Shown: positions 34,597 to 44,313, numbered from the stretch's first letter. The stretch is DNA of 64,000 nt from Pyrobaculum oguniense TE7 (GCA_000247545.1 CP003316.1:467233-531232), one strand, 5' to 3'. Translations and numbers: made by a program. The notes: generated by a model from the letters alone, not told the origin.

Positions 34597-35591
34597 TCGC
34601 CCTACGCGATATCTTGATATTCGCCGGCCTGGCGATGGTCGCCGTTGCGTTTATAGCATCGTTGTTCCCCGTGAGGGAGGGAGTCTCGCCTGTGCCGGCG
34701 TGTTCCGACTGCGCCTTTAAGCTGACTGGGCCGTACTCAATTGTCCAATACGGCAACTACGCCGCGGTTCAGCTGGGGGAGAGGCAATTGGCGAGGTACG
34801 GCTGGGCGTATGTAGACGGACAGCCGCTTAGGCCAGGCGACGCCGCTTCTTGTTACCCACAGCCGATGTATGTGTGGGCGGTGGGGGGCGTTGCCTACGT
34901 CTCGTGTAGCGGCGCTGAGCCGAAGCTCGGCAATAAAATCACGGCGACGTACAACCCGTCTAAGGTCACCGTAGTTGTGAGAGACCCGGCGAGAGGCGGC
35001 TGGTCTGTGGCGTGGGGCGGCTCCGCGTCCGGGAGCAGAAGCGGCGCCGGCGACGCCTCCTGGGAGATAACAACGGCGGGGCCAATCACCCTCACCGCGG
35101 CGGCTAATAGCAAATGCCGCATTTCTCCGCAGTATGCCGCGGCTAGGCCGGGCGATAGGGTGGAGTTCGTGGTGGAGTGCTCTAGGTATCTAAAACTCGA
35201 CATCACCTTCTACCACGGCGCTCCATATGATTATTGCCGCAATAATGCGCATGTTGCGTGGGGCTCCGCAAGCGCCAGCTTCTGCAGTAGATCAAACCTC
35301 GGATACGCCGAGCTTTGGATCGACCTAGCCACGGGGCAACGGGCACAGCCCGCCGGCGCCGCGTGCAGCCCAGCCGCGCCTACAAGCGTGGAGAAGTACT
35401 CCTGGGGATACGTGTACTACCTTAACGTAGAGCAGGCCGGGAACAGGGTATCCTTCCGCGGAGACGGCTTTGCTGCACAATACGGCTTCTCGGCCACTGT
35501 AGAGGGGATGCGGATAACAGTGTACGTAGTCGATGTGTTGAGAGCTGACCGGCGCCAAGGCGCCGACGTCTACTTCTACTCGTGTAGTTGA
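34593..35591 (+). CDS. Membrane-anchored exported protein, 332 aa
   Basis: The ATG at 34593 overlaps the previous stop (ATGA) and is preferred to GTG 34587. One N-terminal helix (residues about 7-27) is followed by a beta-rich, Cys- and Tyr-rich external domain with a Gly/Ser loop (GGSASGSRSGAG). No recognised family. Confidence 0.68.
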   Translation: MIALRDILIFAGLAMVAVAFIASLFPVREGVSPVPACSDCAFKLTGPYSIVQYGNYAAVQLGERQLARYGWAYVDGQPLRPGDAASCYPQPMYVWAVGGVAYVSCSGAEPKLGNKITATYNPSKVTVVVRDPARGGWSVAWGGSASGSRSGAGDASWEITTAGPITLTAAANSKCRISPQYAAARPGDRVEFVVECSRYLKLDITFYHGAPYDYCRNNAHVAWGSASASFCSRSNLGYAELWIDLATGQRAQPAGAACSPAAPTSVEKYSWGYVYYLNVEQAGNRVSFRGDGFAAQYGFSATVEGMRITVYVVDVLRADRRQGADVYFYSCS

Positions 35592-35592
35592 T

Positions 35593-36369
35593 ATGTGGTC
35601 AGTCGCATACGGCCTAATAGCCCTGGCCCTGGCCTCGTTTGTGGTGATGTACGCCGCTCTGCATACGCCGTCTTTCGCCTCAGTCAACATCGCCGACCAG
35701 CTCTACGGCGCAAAGAGGGCCTTGTACGCGGGCAAGCCGTGGCTCGTCACCGACAACCTCACCGCCTTCAACGAGGGGGTGAACGCGGCGTATGTGGTGA
35801 AGACCTACAAGCCGGCTGTCGACAGCCAGCTGGGGGTGGTCTACTTCCCCCTCTACCTCCCCTACGCCTACAAGGGCGAAAAGGCCGAGCGCAACCTCAA
35901 ATACGCCGTATACCTGGGGCTTAGGGAGTGTAGGCCAGCGGCGTCTAGTTCCGGAGAACCCCGCGTGCTGTACGTGGTGGATGTGGCTCTCCCACAGCTG
36001 ATGCCTTGGCTAGAGGTCTACGCTCTGGTTCCGCGCAACTTGACGGAGATGCTCCAGTACTACTACGGCTTGTACAAGGCGTTGGGAAAGCCGCCTGTAA
36101 TCCTCCTGGACGACCCCTACTACGGGAGGAGGTACGAGGGGCTTCCCGAGTTCTACTACGTTGAGCTGGCCAAGGCGGAGTGGGCGCTTGTTAGGAGGCC
36201 AGACGGCGCCTATACGCTGTACGTCTCGGCGCCTGTAGAGGCGGTGGGGATATACGTGGTGGACTACCCCCTGGCTCTGCCCCTTAGTTGCTGGGATGAA
36301 GAGCGTGCGCGCAGCGAGCCGGCCCCTAACGAGGCGCCCAGTCCTCCACAGCCGCCTCCGCCGGGGTGA
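35593..36369 (+). CDS. Membrane-anchored exported protein, 258 aa
   Basis: An N-terminal anchor (about 4-24) precedes an external alpha/beta domain and a Pro-rich C-terminus (APSPPQPPPPG). It starts two bases after the previous stop. Unknown function. Confidence 0.68.
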   Translation: MWSVAYGLIALALASFVVMYAALHTPSFASVNIADQLYGAKRALYAGKPWLVTDNLTAFNEGVNAAYVVKTYKPAVDSQLGVVYFPLYLPYAYKGEKAERNLKYAVYLGLRECRPAASSSGEPRVLYVVDVALPQLMPWLEVYALVPRNLTEMLQYYYGLYKALGKPPVILLDDPYYGRRYEGLPEFYYVELAKAEWALVRRPDGAYTLYVSAPVEAVGIYVVDYPLALPLSCWDEERARSEPAPNEAPSPPQPPPPG

Positions 36370-36382
36370 AGGTTTATCCCTC
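36369..36382 (+). promoter_or_regulatory. Element promoter box before 36401 gene
   Basis: AAGGTTTATCCCTC lies 32 bases before ATG 36401 and fixes that start. Confidence 0.75.
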
Positions 36383-36400
36383 TTAAACCTCCCGGCGTTC

Positions 36401-39307
36401 ATGAGACCTATCCCGCTCCTGCTCCTAACTGCCGCCTTAGCGCTGGCTGGGGTTGGGTGTGAGAAGATAGGCGATTTCGAATACGCTAATTTCGTAGACG
36501 CCGTCTTTTCCTTCAGCTTCGGCGCCTCGGCGCCTTACTGGGGCGAGGTCTCTCAACTCGGCTTCAACGACCCCGGAGTCTACGTCTGGGGCCGCGCCTT
36601 TGCCAACCGCTCAGAGGTGAGGCTCGCGTCGGGCGCCCAGAGCGCTCTTTGGGATAGAGACCTCGTGTATACAGTGAGGGTGCGATACTTCGACGGCTCT
36701 TGGGTGCTCGGCCGCTACAAGTGCAACGACACGAATGGCTACATCTACTTCTTTTACAAGGTAGAGCAGGAGCCGCCTGTTAAGACCGCCACCTTTACCT
36801 TCACCGTGCCGAGGGACAAGGCGTCTCACAGAGACAGCCGCACGGTGAGGGCGGCGGTGCCTCCGCAGTACGTGTACAGCCCTGTGTGTAGAGATATTGT
36901 ATACCACACCAGCGGCAGCGGCCAATACCCCTCTTGTGTTCTCTACGACAGAGACAACTACGCCGCAGCCTCTGGGCCCCACTGGTGGAATGCCAAGATG
37001 GTCAACGGCGTGCCGGCCGGAGGGGAGTACTCCGCATATGGCGTAACCGTCAAGATGCCGAATCCTTGGGCGTACGCCGGCCACTTGACGCTAACTACTG
37101 ACCTAGGCGGGGGTCGCTTCTTGAGCTCTGTGCGTATAGATGCCTTCGGCGAGCCGGCGGAGTGGGGGGAGATAGTGTTCAAGCCCCCCAGGCCCGTCCC
37201 GCTGTACTTCTCCCGCGTCGTCAAGCTACCGGCCCAGAGCTGGTGGTCTCTGGCAGACCCGCCGGAGGTTTTCCTCGTCGATGTTGAGGGAAACGCCACT
37301 TGGGTAGGCGATAGGTGGGTTTGGAACTTCACCCTCGCCTCTGTGGCGCTTAAGACGCCGTTTTGGCTAAGGCCCTACGTGGCTGTGGGAGACCTAGTTA
37401 ACAAGGAGATCCGCATAAAGGCCCCCCTCGGGTCGGTAATCCGGGCAGAGGTGTCCCTCCTCTGGATGTTAGACATGGGAGAAAGGCGGGCGTGGATAGC
37501 GTCGTACCCAACATCGCTGAGAATCGCGGACTCAGACAGCAACTTTCTAGACTACGAGGAGCTAGGGAGAAGAAAGAAGCTCGTCTTCTCCATAGACTCG
37601 GCGTATGGCTCTCCCAAGGGCATAAACCCGGCCTCTGTCGCCATGGGCATAGACGAGTCTACGCCGGTTGTCGAGACGGCTTGGTACTCCCACCCCTATC
37701 CCTGTAGCCAGTGGCCCAGCCCCGTATACCGCTGCGTATACGCCCAGCACGTGTACACCAAGGTAAACGGCACGTGGGTGGGGTATTCGAGGGTCGGCCC
37801 GCGGGGGGCTGGGTGGCCTCTGAACAAAATCGTGTTGGTGGACTTCCTAGGCCTTAACAACTGGTTTTCTGGCGGCGGCGACGGCGACGTGATGAAGTTG
37901 CTGTGGGGAGACCCCGTCCTGTACTTCTGGCATGTGTATAGAACCAGGTGCTGGCTCTTTAATCCCCAAACTGGCGACTGGGATATCCCCTACGTGTGTG
38001 TCCATTGGCCGCCTCACCCAGCCTCTTTGGCATACGAGGTGTACGGGCACGAGCAATACAAGAATACAACCCGGAGTCCTAGCCCGGCGGATAAGCTCTA
38101 CCACGTGAAGGCTGGTCCCTTTGAAAAAGCCCACACCGGCGTGGCAGATAGCTTTTTCGTCAACACCGCCCCCGGCTTCGCCGACGCCACGCCGCTGGGG
38201 GGCGCCACAATAGTCACAGACCCAGGGCTGTTTCTCCTCTCCCTCATCCCCACCACCGCGTGCAGAGAGCCGATCTGCCTCCGCGTGAATGCGGAGCTGT
38301 GGGGCCCCGCCCCGCCGCCCACTCCCGACTTGGCGCTTCCCGGCGCCGGCTACTCCTTCATGTTCACGTGGCTAAACAAATCGGCCTACGCCGACGTGAA
38401 GATATACGTGGAGATGGGCCACGTGGTGTATCCAGACGGCTTGCATAAGGAGGTAGATAGAAACGCGCCGGTTGTTCAAATATCCAAGAGGTGGTCTCCC
38501 CTAGAGACTATATTCGCCGGGCCGGGGTGGTGGATAAGCTACCGCCCCCTAGGCCCGTGCGAAGCGCTGGGTCTGGGAAGCAAGGCAGTATACGTGACGC
38601 CGCTTGGCTGGGCTGGGCCCATTAAGATTGTGGTGGAAATTAACAACACGCGATACGAGGGGGCCTTTGTGGTATCCGACGACGTATCGCTGGCGGTGGA
38701 CACCGCGACGCCGGCGCCTGAGACGATATCCACACTTGGATTAATCCAAAACGTCTCCTTCTTCCTAGCCGGCGCGCCGTACTTCCACGGGCTTTACGGC
38801 CTTGGGGAGGGCGGGAGGCAGTACCCATTTACCTGCACGCCTGCGCGTACAGCCGCCAAGACGCAGTACGGCGGAGATGTCTGGACAGACGCCTCACAGC
38901 TGACGGTTTCGGGGGACTTCTGGGGCTTCATCCAGCTTTGGGGCGTCGTGAAGGTTGAAGACGCATACTCCCGCCCCAAGTTTGAGATAGCGGACTGGAG
39001 CCGCGGCCTGGTGAAGATAACGGCGGACGGGCCGGTGTACGGCTTCGCGTTTTATCTACAACGGGATGGGAAGTGGGTTAAAATCGGCGAGGTTTCTGGC
39101 CGTTGCGTCTTGGTGAACGCCTCTAGGATATTCCCCTGGGACCCGGTCCGCGTCTTGCCGCTTGTCTCGCAGAGCGTAAGGGCGAGGATAGGCGACACCA
39201 TCACCCTCTGGAGGCCTGTGGATAGGCTACTCTTCAAGACGTGGGCCGACGGCGTGGGCTACCCCAAAGGCGCTAGAAGCGAGTTGCAAATTGTGGGGAC
39301 ATGCTGA
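36401..39307 (+). CDS. Large secreted surface protein, 968 aa
   Basis: ATG 36401 gives a clear signal peptide (MRPIPLLLLTAALALAGVG). The longer frame from 36296 would bury it. The rest is beta-rich, Trp/Tyr/Pro-rich and carries several N-glycosylation sequons and cysteines. No C-terminal membrane helix is seen, so it is either released or held by neighbouring anchored proteins. It could be an adhesin or fibre subunit of the pilus or secretion machine. Family not recognised. Confidence 0.75.
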   Translation: MRPIPLLLLTAALALAGVGCEKIGDFEYANFVDAVFSFSFGASAPYWGEVSQLGFNDPGVYVWGRAFANRSEVRLASGAQSALWDRDLVYTVRVRYFDGSWVLGRYKCNDTNGYIYFFYKVEQEPPVKTATFTFTVPRDKASHRDSRTVRAAVPPQYVYSPVCRDIVYHTSGSGQYPSCVLYDRDNYAAASGPHWWNAKMVNGVPAGGEYSAYGVTVKMPNPWAYAGHLTLTTDLGGGRFLSSVRIDAFGEPAEWGEIVFKPPRPVPLYFSRVVKLPAQSWWSLADPPEVFLVDVEGNATWVGDRWVWNFTLASVALKTPFWLRPYVAVGDLVNKEIRIKAPLGSVIRAEVSLLWMLDMGERRAWIASYPTSLRIADSDSNFLDYEELGRRKKLVFSIDSAYGSPKGINPASVAMGIDESTPVVETAWYSHPYPCSQWPSPVYRCVYAQHVYTKVNGTWVGYSRVGPRGAGWPLNKIVLVDFLGLNNWFSGGGDGDVMKLLWGDPVLYFWHVYRTRCWLFNPQTGDWDIPYVCVHWPPHPASLAYEVYGHEQYKNTTRSPSPADKLYHVKAGPFEKAHTGVADSFFVNTAPGFADATPLGGATIVTDPGLFLLSLIPTTACREPICLRVNAELWGPAPPPTPDLALPGAGYSFMFTWLNKSAYADVKIYVEMGHVVYPDGLHKEVDRNAPVVQISKRWSPLETIFAGPGWWISYRPLGPCEALGLGSKAVYVTPLGWAGPIKIVVEINNTRYEGAFVVSDDVSLAVDTATPAPETISTLGLIQNVSFFLAGAPYFHGLYGLGEGGRQYPFTCTPARTAAKTQYGGDVWTDASQLTVSGDFWGFIQLWGVVKVEDAYSRPKFEIADWSRGLVKITADGPVYGFAFYLQRDGKWVKIGEVSGRCVLVNASRIFPWDPVRVLPLVSQSVRARIGDTITLWRPVDRLLFKTWADGVGYPKGARSELQIVGTC

Positions 39308-39792
39308 CGTTGAGGGCGCTTCTGGCGCTGGTAGGAGCCGTCTTGGCCACGGCGGCCGTGGCCTTAGCCGTCTTCGGCTCAATACAACACGCCGACCCCT
39401 ACACGAAAAACGTAGCTGAGGCAATAGCCGCCGGTAAGCCGGCTAAGGCGCCTAATCCGGTTTTGATTATTGCGTATAGGGTCTACTACGCCAGAGGCGA
39501 TGCGGCGCATCCCTACGTCCTCACCGACAAACCCGACGTCTTCCCGCCCCTATACGCCTTGGGAGTGGGCAACAACTGCCCGCCACAGATACCGCAAGCG
39601 CTCCTAAACAAGACGTACACGGCGGCTAACAACACCGTCCACGCCACCGGTTGCTCCTACGTGCTTCCGTATGTGGAGGGGTCTAAGATCACTCACTACG
39701 TGGCGCTGTGCAGAGGCGGCACTGACCTCCGCGCCGAGGTGGTGGAGGGGGACTACGGCTTTGTAATTAGGGCGGTGCTTGTGGATTGTTGA
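39301..39792 (+). CDS. Membrane-anchored exported protein, 163 aa
   Basis: The ATG overlaps the end of the large surface protein gene. One N-terminal helix (about 5-27) precedes an external domain with sequons (LLNKTYTAANNTV) and cysteines. Unknown function. Confidence 0.66.
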   Translation: MLTLRALLALVGAVLATAAVALAVFGSIQHADPYTKNVAEAIAAGKPAKAPNPVLIIAYRVYYARGDAAHPYVLTDKPDVFPPLYALGVGNNCPPQIPQALLNKTYTAANNTVHATGCSYVLPYVEGSKITHYVALCRGGTDLRAEVVEGDYGFVIRAVLVDC

Positions 39793-39807
39793 AACCCCTC
39801 TCTTTTC

Positions 39808-39821
39808 AAGGTTTTTCCTCC
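39808..39821 (+). promoter_or_regulatory. Element promoter box before 39842 gene
   Basis: AAGGTTTTTCCTCC lies 34 bases before ATG 39842. Confidence 0.7.
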
Positions 39822-39841
39822 CCTTCCCCTCTTTAATTTCC

Positions 39842-40108
39842 ATGAGGCTGGAGCTGGCGTTAATCCCCGTCCTCTTCGGCTTCGCGGTGGCTGTCATGTT
39901 GTTCGCCAAGCCGGTGGAGGCGCACAAGCCAGACCTGTCCGCGGTGTTCGTCTACTGGCCGGAGGCGTTTAGATACGCCGAGAGGGGCGACGCAACTGCA
40001 ATACAGCGCGTCGCCGGCCTAGTCGTGTGTGCCACCAGCGGCGTCATAGACGCGCCTCCCGGCGTGGCCTACAGAGTTCTCTCCCTCAGCTGCAGGTTTA
40101 GGCCATGA
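39842..40108 (+). CDS. Small membrane-anchored exported protein, 88 aa
   Basis: ATG 39842 is set by the promoter box. Signal anchor (2-22), then a short external domain with two cysteines (VVCATSG, LSCRF). Overlaps the next gene by 4 bases. Confidence 0.65.
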   Translation: MRLELALIPVLFGFAVAVMLFAKPVEAHKPDLSAVFVYWPEAFRYAERGDATAIQRVAGLVVCATSGVIDAPPGVAYRVLSLSCRFRP

Positions 40109-40407
40109 CAGACGACCTACTGCAATTGATCGCAACGACAGGGCTGGCCGTATTGGCCTTTGTCCTTTTCGCCACGGCCTTTCAACACACCTCTACACCC
40201 TCTGTTTGTCAGGCCGCCAAGACGGCGCTGGAAAACCCCGGGACGGAGCTTTTGGTATACGGCAAAATCCGCGTCTGGAACGACACGCAATACGTCTACT
40301 TGTCTTGCGGGCTGAGGGTGGAGAGGGGCCGGGTGCTTGTAATAGAGCGGACGGAGGGCGCGTTGCGCGTCGGCTCTACGGCGGACGGCCGCCTCTACAT
40401 CAAGTGA
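40105..40407 (+). CDS. Small membrane-anchored exported protein, 100 aa
   Basis: A helix at about 8-26 precedes an external domain with two cysteines (SVCQAAK, LSCGLRV) and a sequon (WNDTQ). It resembles the previous gene in size and plan; possibly distant paralogues. TGATG overlap with the next gene. Confidence 0.65.
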   Translation: MTDDLLQLIATTGLAVLAFVLFATAFQHTSTPSVCQAAKTALENPGTELLVYGKIRVWNDTQYVYLSCGLRVERGRVLVIERTEGALRVGSTADGRLYIK

Positions 40408-40712
40408 TGTTCGAGGTATCGCCCGCGAGGCGGTATACGCCGGTGGGGGAGCTGATACGCTATCTCATCATGAAGAGGCTGTGCCAAGGCCCGGCCCCGG
40501 TGGAGGAGCTCGACAAGATAGCCGAGGAGGCGGTGAGGAAGGCCGGCGTGAAGTACGACTGGAGGGTCTGGCCGGAGTTGCTGAGGAAAGAGGTGGTGGT
40601 GGAGGGCGGCCTTGCCCGGCTGACGCCGTACGGCCGCTGGTTGTTTGAAAATACTAGAGATATAGTTGTGGAGTATTTAAGGCGAGTTTTTGGACAGGTC
40701 GTCTCTAATTAG
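40407..40712 (+). CDS. Winged-helix protein, 101 aa
   Basis: ATG 40407 overlaps the previous stop; the longer frame lies in the preceding gene. The fold looks like a winged helix (VGELIRYLIMKRLCQG, VEELDKIAEEAVRKAG, wing around VVVEGGLARLTPYGRWLFE). Probably a DNA-binding regulator of the element. Its end overlaps the convergent gene by 36 bases. Confidence 0.68.
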   Translation: MFEVSPARRYTPVGELIRYLIMKRLCQGPAPVEELDKIAEEAVRKAGVKYDWRVWPELLRKEVVVEGGLARLTPYGRWLFENTRDIVVEYLRRVFGQVVSN

Positions 40713-41450
40713 GAGGTCTGCTATAGCTTTGTTGAAGTTGGGTATCCACATCTTCTCCATCCACATGTCATACCTGTCTACTTCTTTCCTGCCGTAGGTG
40801 ATCTTCCCCCGCAAGATCTTGATGGCATATCCGCGGAAGTTGAGGTAGACGTAGAAATTAAGGATTTTTTGATCCTCTCCAATAAGCCAGCACGTCGTCC
40901 AGCCAACTCCCGGCATCTCTCCCTCCAGCATGGCGAATTCAGGATCCATATCTGGAAGTTTGGCAAGACACGTCCTCTTAAGCTCCGGCCGCCTACCCCA
41001 AGCGTCGAATACTAGACAGCCGTACTCCTCGCCGTATGGCAACACTCCGTATAGGGGAGTTAAGTCGTCTATGCTGAGAGTTCTGGGCGTCCACTTTCCG
41101 CCTTGTGCCACGTTGATATCTACCACTAGTTCTTCAGGCTTGCCGTATAGAGACATGGGCTTAAAGGGCCTCCCCTCTAAAAACTTCCTAAAGGACAGTT
41201 CCTCCCGGGCGAGGAGCATCTCTACGATGGTATTTACGTCCAGCACTGCGGGCCACCCCCTAATAGTCTTGATATGCCACCAGGTATAGCTTTCCCTAAA
41301 GCCGTCTATGTACACAGACACGCTTTTACGCCAGTTAGTCCACGCCATCATCAACGGAATACGGTAGTCGTGGTTATAGTAGACAAGCCAGTCAGCCTCC
41401 TCTTTACTACGCGCCGGCTGGCCATCCCAAGTATAGTACAGAGTAACCAC
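40677..41450 (-). CDS. Hypothetical protein on the opposite strand, 257 aa
   Basis: This protein has many aromatic residues (YYTWDGQPARSKEEADWLVYY) and no recognised domain. It starts with GTG 41450 and has its own promoter (AACTTTAAGTA) in the gap shared with the 41505 gene. It is the only leftward gene between 34 and 64 kb and is visibly lower in GC than its neighbours, which suggests an inserted cargo gene. Confidence 0.68.
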   Translation of the reverse strand: MVTLYYTWDGQPARSKEEADWLVYYNHDYRIPLMMAWTNWRKSVSVYIDGFRESYTWWHIKTIRGWPAVLDVNTIVEMLLAREELSFRKFLEGRPFKPMSLYGKPEELVVDINVAQGGKWTPRTLSIDDLTPLYGVLPYGEEYGCLVFDAWGRRPELKRTCLAKLPDMDPEFAMLEGEMPGVGWTTCWLIGEDQKILNFYVYLNFRGYAIKILRGKITYGRKEVDRYDMWMEKMWIPNFNKAIADLLIRDDLSKNSP

Positions 41451-41473
41451 GGGTAGAGAGACGCACCTTACTT

Positions 41474-41487
41474 AAAGTTTTTCCGCA
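41474..41487 (+). promoter_or_regulatory. Element promoter box before 41505 gene, divergent
   Basis: AAAGTTTTTCCGCA lies 31 bases before ATG 41505. The overlapping TTAAAGT read leftward serves the 40677-41450 gene. Confidence 0.7.
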
Positions 41488-41504
41488 GTTTTACAAGCCC
41501 TGAC

Positions 41505-41993
41505 ATGAAGATCATAACCGTTGTCGGCCCCCCGGGCTCGGGGAAAACCCTCGTTGCCACCTCCGTTGCCATATACCTATATCTCGCATCAGCCTCCACC
41601 GTGTATATCGACGCCACGCCTGACAAAACCGGCGCAAAGCTGGTCAAGAACTACGTCCCCCTAGCCGCCGACATACACGAGGCCCGGGACATGGACGCGG
41701 ACTACGCCGTTATCGACGCCCCACCCTACGAGGTCCCCCGCGCCAACTACTACGTTGTAGTCTTGGAACAGCCGGATCTCAAAGTAGTGAGAATTCCAAA
41801 GGAGCCAAACGTGAAGGTGGTAGCCAACAAGCTGACTAGCAAGTGGATGCTGTGGCGGGAGAGGCTGGCAATCCCCTACGACCCCACCATCGCTTGGTCT
41901 ATGCAAGAGGGCTACCCGCCGTTGGCAGTGGCCAATGTCAAGAGTTGGAGAAGAATCCGCAACATAGCCAAGGAGATTGGGGACGCGGTATGA
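41505..41993 (+). CDS. Small P-loop ATPase of the secretion operon (ParA/MinD-like)
   Basis: The 162-residue protein has Walker A VGPPGSGKTLVATSV (8-15), a strand VYIDATPDKTGAKL and the Walker B-like DYAVIDAPPYEV. It is much shorter than normal ParA. It leads the operon containing the VirB4/HerA ATPase (4-base overlaps), so a role in DNA positioning or transfer is likely. Confidence 0.78.
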   Translation: MKIITVVGPPGSGKTLVATSVAIYLYLASASTVYIDATPDKTGAKLVKNYVPLAADIHEARDMDADYAVIDAPPYEVPRANYYVVVLEQPDLKVVRIPKEPNVKVVANKLTSKWMLWRERLAIPYDPTIAWSMQEGYPPLAVANVKSWRRIRNIAKEIGDAV

Positions 41994-42364
41994 ACGAGGT
42001 GTTGAAAGAAATATTGCTAAAACAGAAGCGCGAATTGGAGAGGCTTAAGAAAGAGGGCTGGCGCTTCCACATCCCGCCGCCTAAGCCGGCCAAGTGGAGG
42101 CCTGTGGAGATACCGTTGGTGAAGCTGGCCAAGGCGCTTGACATAACGTACAAGCGGCCGGAGTACTGGGATTTGTGTAGGGATCTAGAGAATCCTCTGA
42201 AGTGTTACCGCCTCTTGGTAAAGAGGCTTAGGGACAAAGAGCTGTTCAGCGCCTTTCTGCAAGCCCTCATGTCCGGCGGCGACGTGAAGACGGTGGTGGA
42301 GCTGGTGGAGAAGGGGGATAAGAAAGGGCTGGAGGAGTATACCTACTCCCGGTTTATGAAATGA
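41990..42364 (+). CDS. Hypothetical helical protein, 124 aa
   Basis: ATG 41990 overlaps the previous stop. It is basic and helical (LKEILLKQKRELERLKKEGWRF) with two cysteines (YWDLCRDLENPLKCY). It is translationally coupled on both sides to the ATPase genes, suggesting an adaptor of the transfer machine. Confidence 0.65.
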   Translation: MNEVLKEILLKQKRELERLKKEGWRFHIPPPKPAKWRPVEIPLVKLAKALDITYKRPEYWDLCRDLENPLKCYRLLVKRLRDKELFSAFLQALMSGGDVKTVVELVEKGDKKGLEEYTYSRFMK

Positions 42365-44313
42365 TAAGGCGGGATCTAATATTCCTGGGGCTGGCCCTGT
42401 TGCTGGCCGGGTTGCTAATGCCGGTGACGCCCGCGGCGGTGCTCCTCGCCGCGGCGGCTCTCTGGCTGTGGGGGGAGCTCGCGGTGGTGTGGATATATGC
42501 CCGCTGGAAACCGGTAGAGCCGGTGAGAGTGCCGGTGGGCGAGCTCCCCGCCCACGTGGCCGCCTACAACCCGAGAAACAAGATGTATTTCTGGATGTGG
42601 AGAGTGGAGCCGAACCGCTCAGTCCTCGGCTTCTCCTCTCTGGAGGTGGTGCACGAGTTTTACAACAAGTTGGCTCTGAGGAGGGATGAGCAGCTGGCCT
42701 ATGTCTACCTCTACGGGGAGAAGTTCATCATATTCTCCTCCCGGCGCTACGACACCGGCCGCGTGAGGGATGTGGAGGAGATACTCAGAGAGTTCTTCGT
42801 CCCGCAGCGCGTGACCCCGTGGATAGGCATAGGGAGGCCAGTGGATAGGAGGATTTGGCTCTCAACGCTTTGGGTTCTGCTATACGCCGCCTTCGCCGGG
42901 GCGGCGGCGCTTCTGCTGTTGCCTATTTGGGCTTGGATTGTCCACAACTTCGTGAAGTACTACCGCGAGTCCTACATGATGTTCACCCTCACGCATATGC
43001 CCCACACAGACACCTTCTCGCTGTCGCGGGAGATGCTTGAGCTGGCCGCCGCCACCGACGCCAAGACAATCGCCAGGATGGAGAAGTGGGCTGTCGCCTT
43101 CGCCGACAGGCCCTCTGTGGAAATTAAGAAGAAGTTTGCCAAGATTTACGAGGGGAGGGATACCGGTAAGCGTTTGGTGAGGTTGGCGGAGTACAAGGAG
43201 CTGTTGGAGAGGGTCGCGGCGTTTAACGAGCGTCCCATATTCCTATTCGTCTACGCCGAGGACGACATCCCCTCCATGGACGTGGCGCGCGACTACTTCG
43301 CCACGGCGGACTTTTGGCTCCGGCGGAGCTACGTGCGGGCTCTCACCGGTGACCTCACCAGGTTCCCAATATTCTACGGCGGGACTCTGCTGGGGGCCCA
43401 GCGGCTTGTGGAACTCGCCAAGGACATCTTCGGCAAGCCCGTCACAGTCCCCCTTGACTCGTTGCCGACGGTACACGGGGTCATAATCGGTCCTTCTGGT
43501 ATGGGGAAGAGCTGGACTGTTGCCAGCTGGTTGTACCAGCTGTCTAAGTACGTCGACGTCGTCGTTATAGATCCGCATGGGGACTACTACAAGTGGGCGG
43601 AGAAGGTGGGAGCGGAGGTGGTGCCGATACCCCACGTACTGCCCCGCGACTTGCCTGAGGTCTTGCGGCGCTCCATGTGGTTCCGTAGGCTTATCGAGGG
43701 CAAGTACGGCCGCCTGGACGGGGCCTCGCCGGAAGCGGTGTTAACAGAGGAGGCGGCGGCGCTCGGGATTAGGCCGGAGTATCAAGACTTCCGGCTGGGC
43801 AACATCGTCCTCGACCTCACGCCTCTCAAAAAGGACACAGAGGCCCAAGCATTCTGGGCCGTGGTTATGATGATATACCTTATCAACAAGCTGTTGGAAG
43901 AGAAGGTAGAGCAGCTGAAGACCATAATCGTCTTCGACGAGGCTCGCCTCCTCTCGCAACACGGCACAGCGAGGTACAGCGAGGTGTTGCTGGACATGCT
44001 CCGCGACCTCGTGTTCGGAGGGAGGAAGTACGGCTTCGCCGTGTGGTTCATAGTACAGCTGGAGACCCAACTGCCGTGGGACATCATACGATCGGCTTCT
44101 GTCCAGCTCTTCCTCGGCGGCGCCAGGGACTACGTCCTCCCGCTGGCCCGCACGGTCGAGCTGGACAACGATGACGTGGCATACTTGCTCAGCGCCATAA
44201 CGCCGAGAGAGGCGGCCTTAAGCGGGAGGCCCTACGCCATGGGGATCCTGCGCGTTAAGCCCAGAGACCACAAATACCACGTCAAGATATACCTAGACCC
44301 CGAGCTGAAATGA
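42361..44313 (+). CDS. VirB4/HerA-family ATPase with membrane helices (CedB/TedB-like)
   Basis: The 650-residue protein has an N-terminal helix pair (about 5-45), a second pair (about 165-200), then a HerA/VirB4 motor: Walker A IGPSGMGKSWTVASW near residue 377, VVVIDPHGDYYKW, Walker B TIIVFDEARLL near residue 522 and the arginine/sensor region FGGRKYGFAVWFIVQ. Membrane-tethered HerA-like ATPases of this type power DNA import in the Ced (Sulfolobales) and Ted (Thermoproteales) systems. Together with the VirB2-like and VirB6-like genes at 50.6-52 kb it makes a minimal type IV transfer machine. Confidence 0.88.
   Translation: MIRRDLIFLGLALLLAGLLMPVTPAAVLLAAAALWLWGELAVVWIYARWKPVEPVRVPVGELPAHVAAYNPRNKMYFWMWRVEPNRSVLGFSSLEVVHEFYNKLALRRDEQLAYVYLYGEKFIIFSSRRYDTGRVRDVEEILREFFVPQRVTPWIGIGRPVDRRIWLSTLWVLLYAAFAGAAALLLLPIWAWIVHNFVKYYRESYMMFTLTHMPHTDTFSLSREMLELAAATDAKTIARMEKWAVAFADRPSVEIKKKFAKIYEGRDTGKRLVRLAEYKELLERVAAFNERPIFLFVYAEDDIPSMDVARDYFATADFWLRRSYVRALTGDLTRFPIFYGGTLLGAQRLVELAKDIFGKPVTVPLDSLPTVHGVIIGPSGMGKSWTVASWLYQLSKYVDVVVIDPHGDYYKWAEKVGAEVVPIPHVLPRDLPEVLRRSMWFRRLIEGKYGRLDGASPEAVLTEEAAALGIRPEYQDFRLGNIVLDLTPLKKDTEAQAFWAVVMMIYLINKLLEEKVEQLKTIIVFDEARLLSQHGTARYSEVLLDMLRDLVFGGRKYGFAVWFIVQLETQLPWDIIRSASVQLFLGGARDYVLPLARTVELDNDDVAYLLSAITPREAALSGRPYAMGILRVKPRDHKYHVKIYLDPELK

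Noticed and set aside
36296-36400. Longer start for the 968-residue secreted protein
   Set aside because: It would bury the signal peptide at 36401 and overlap the previous gene.
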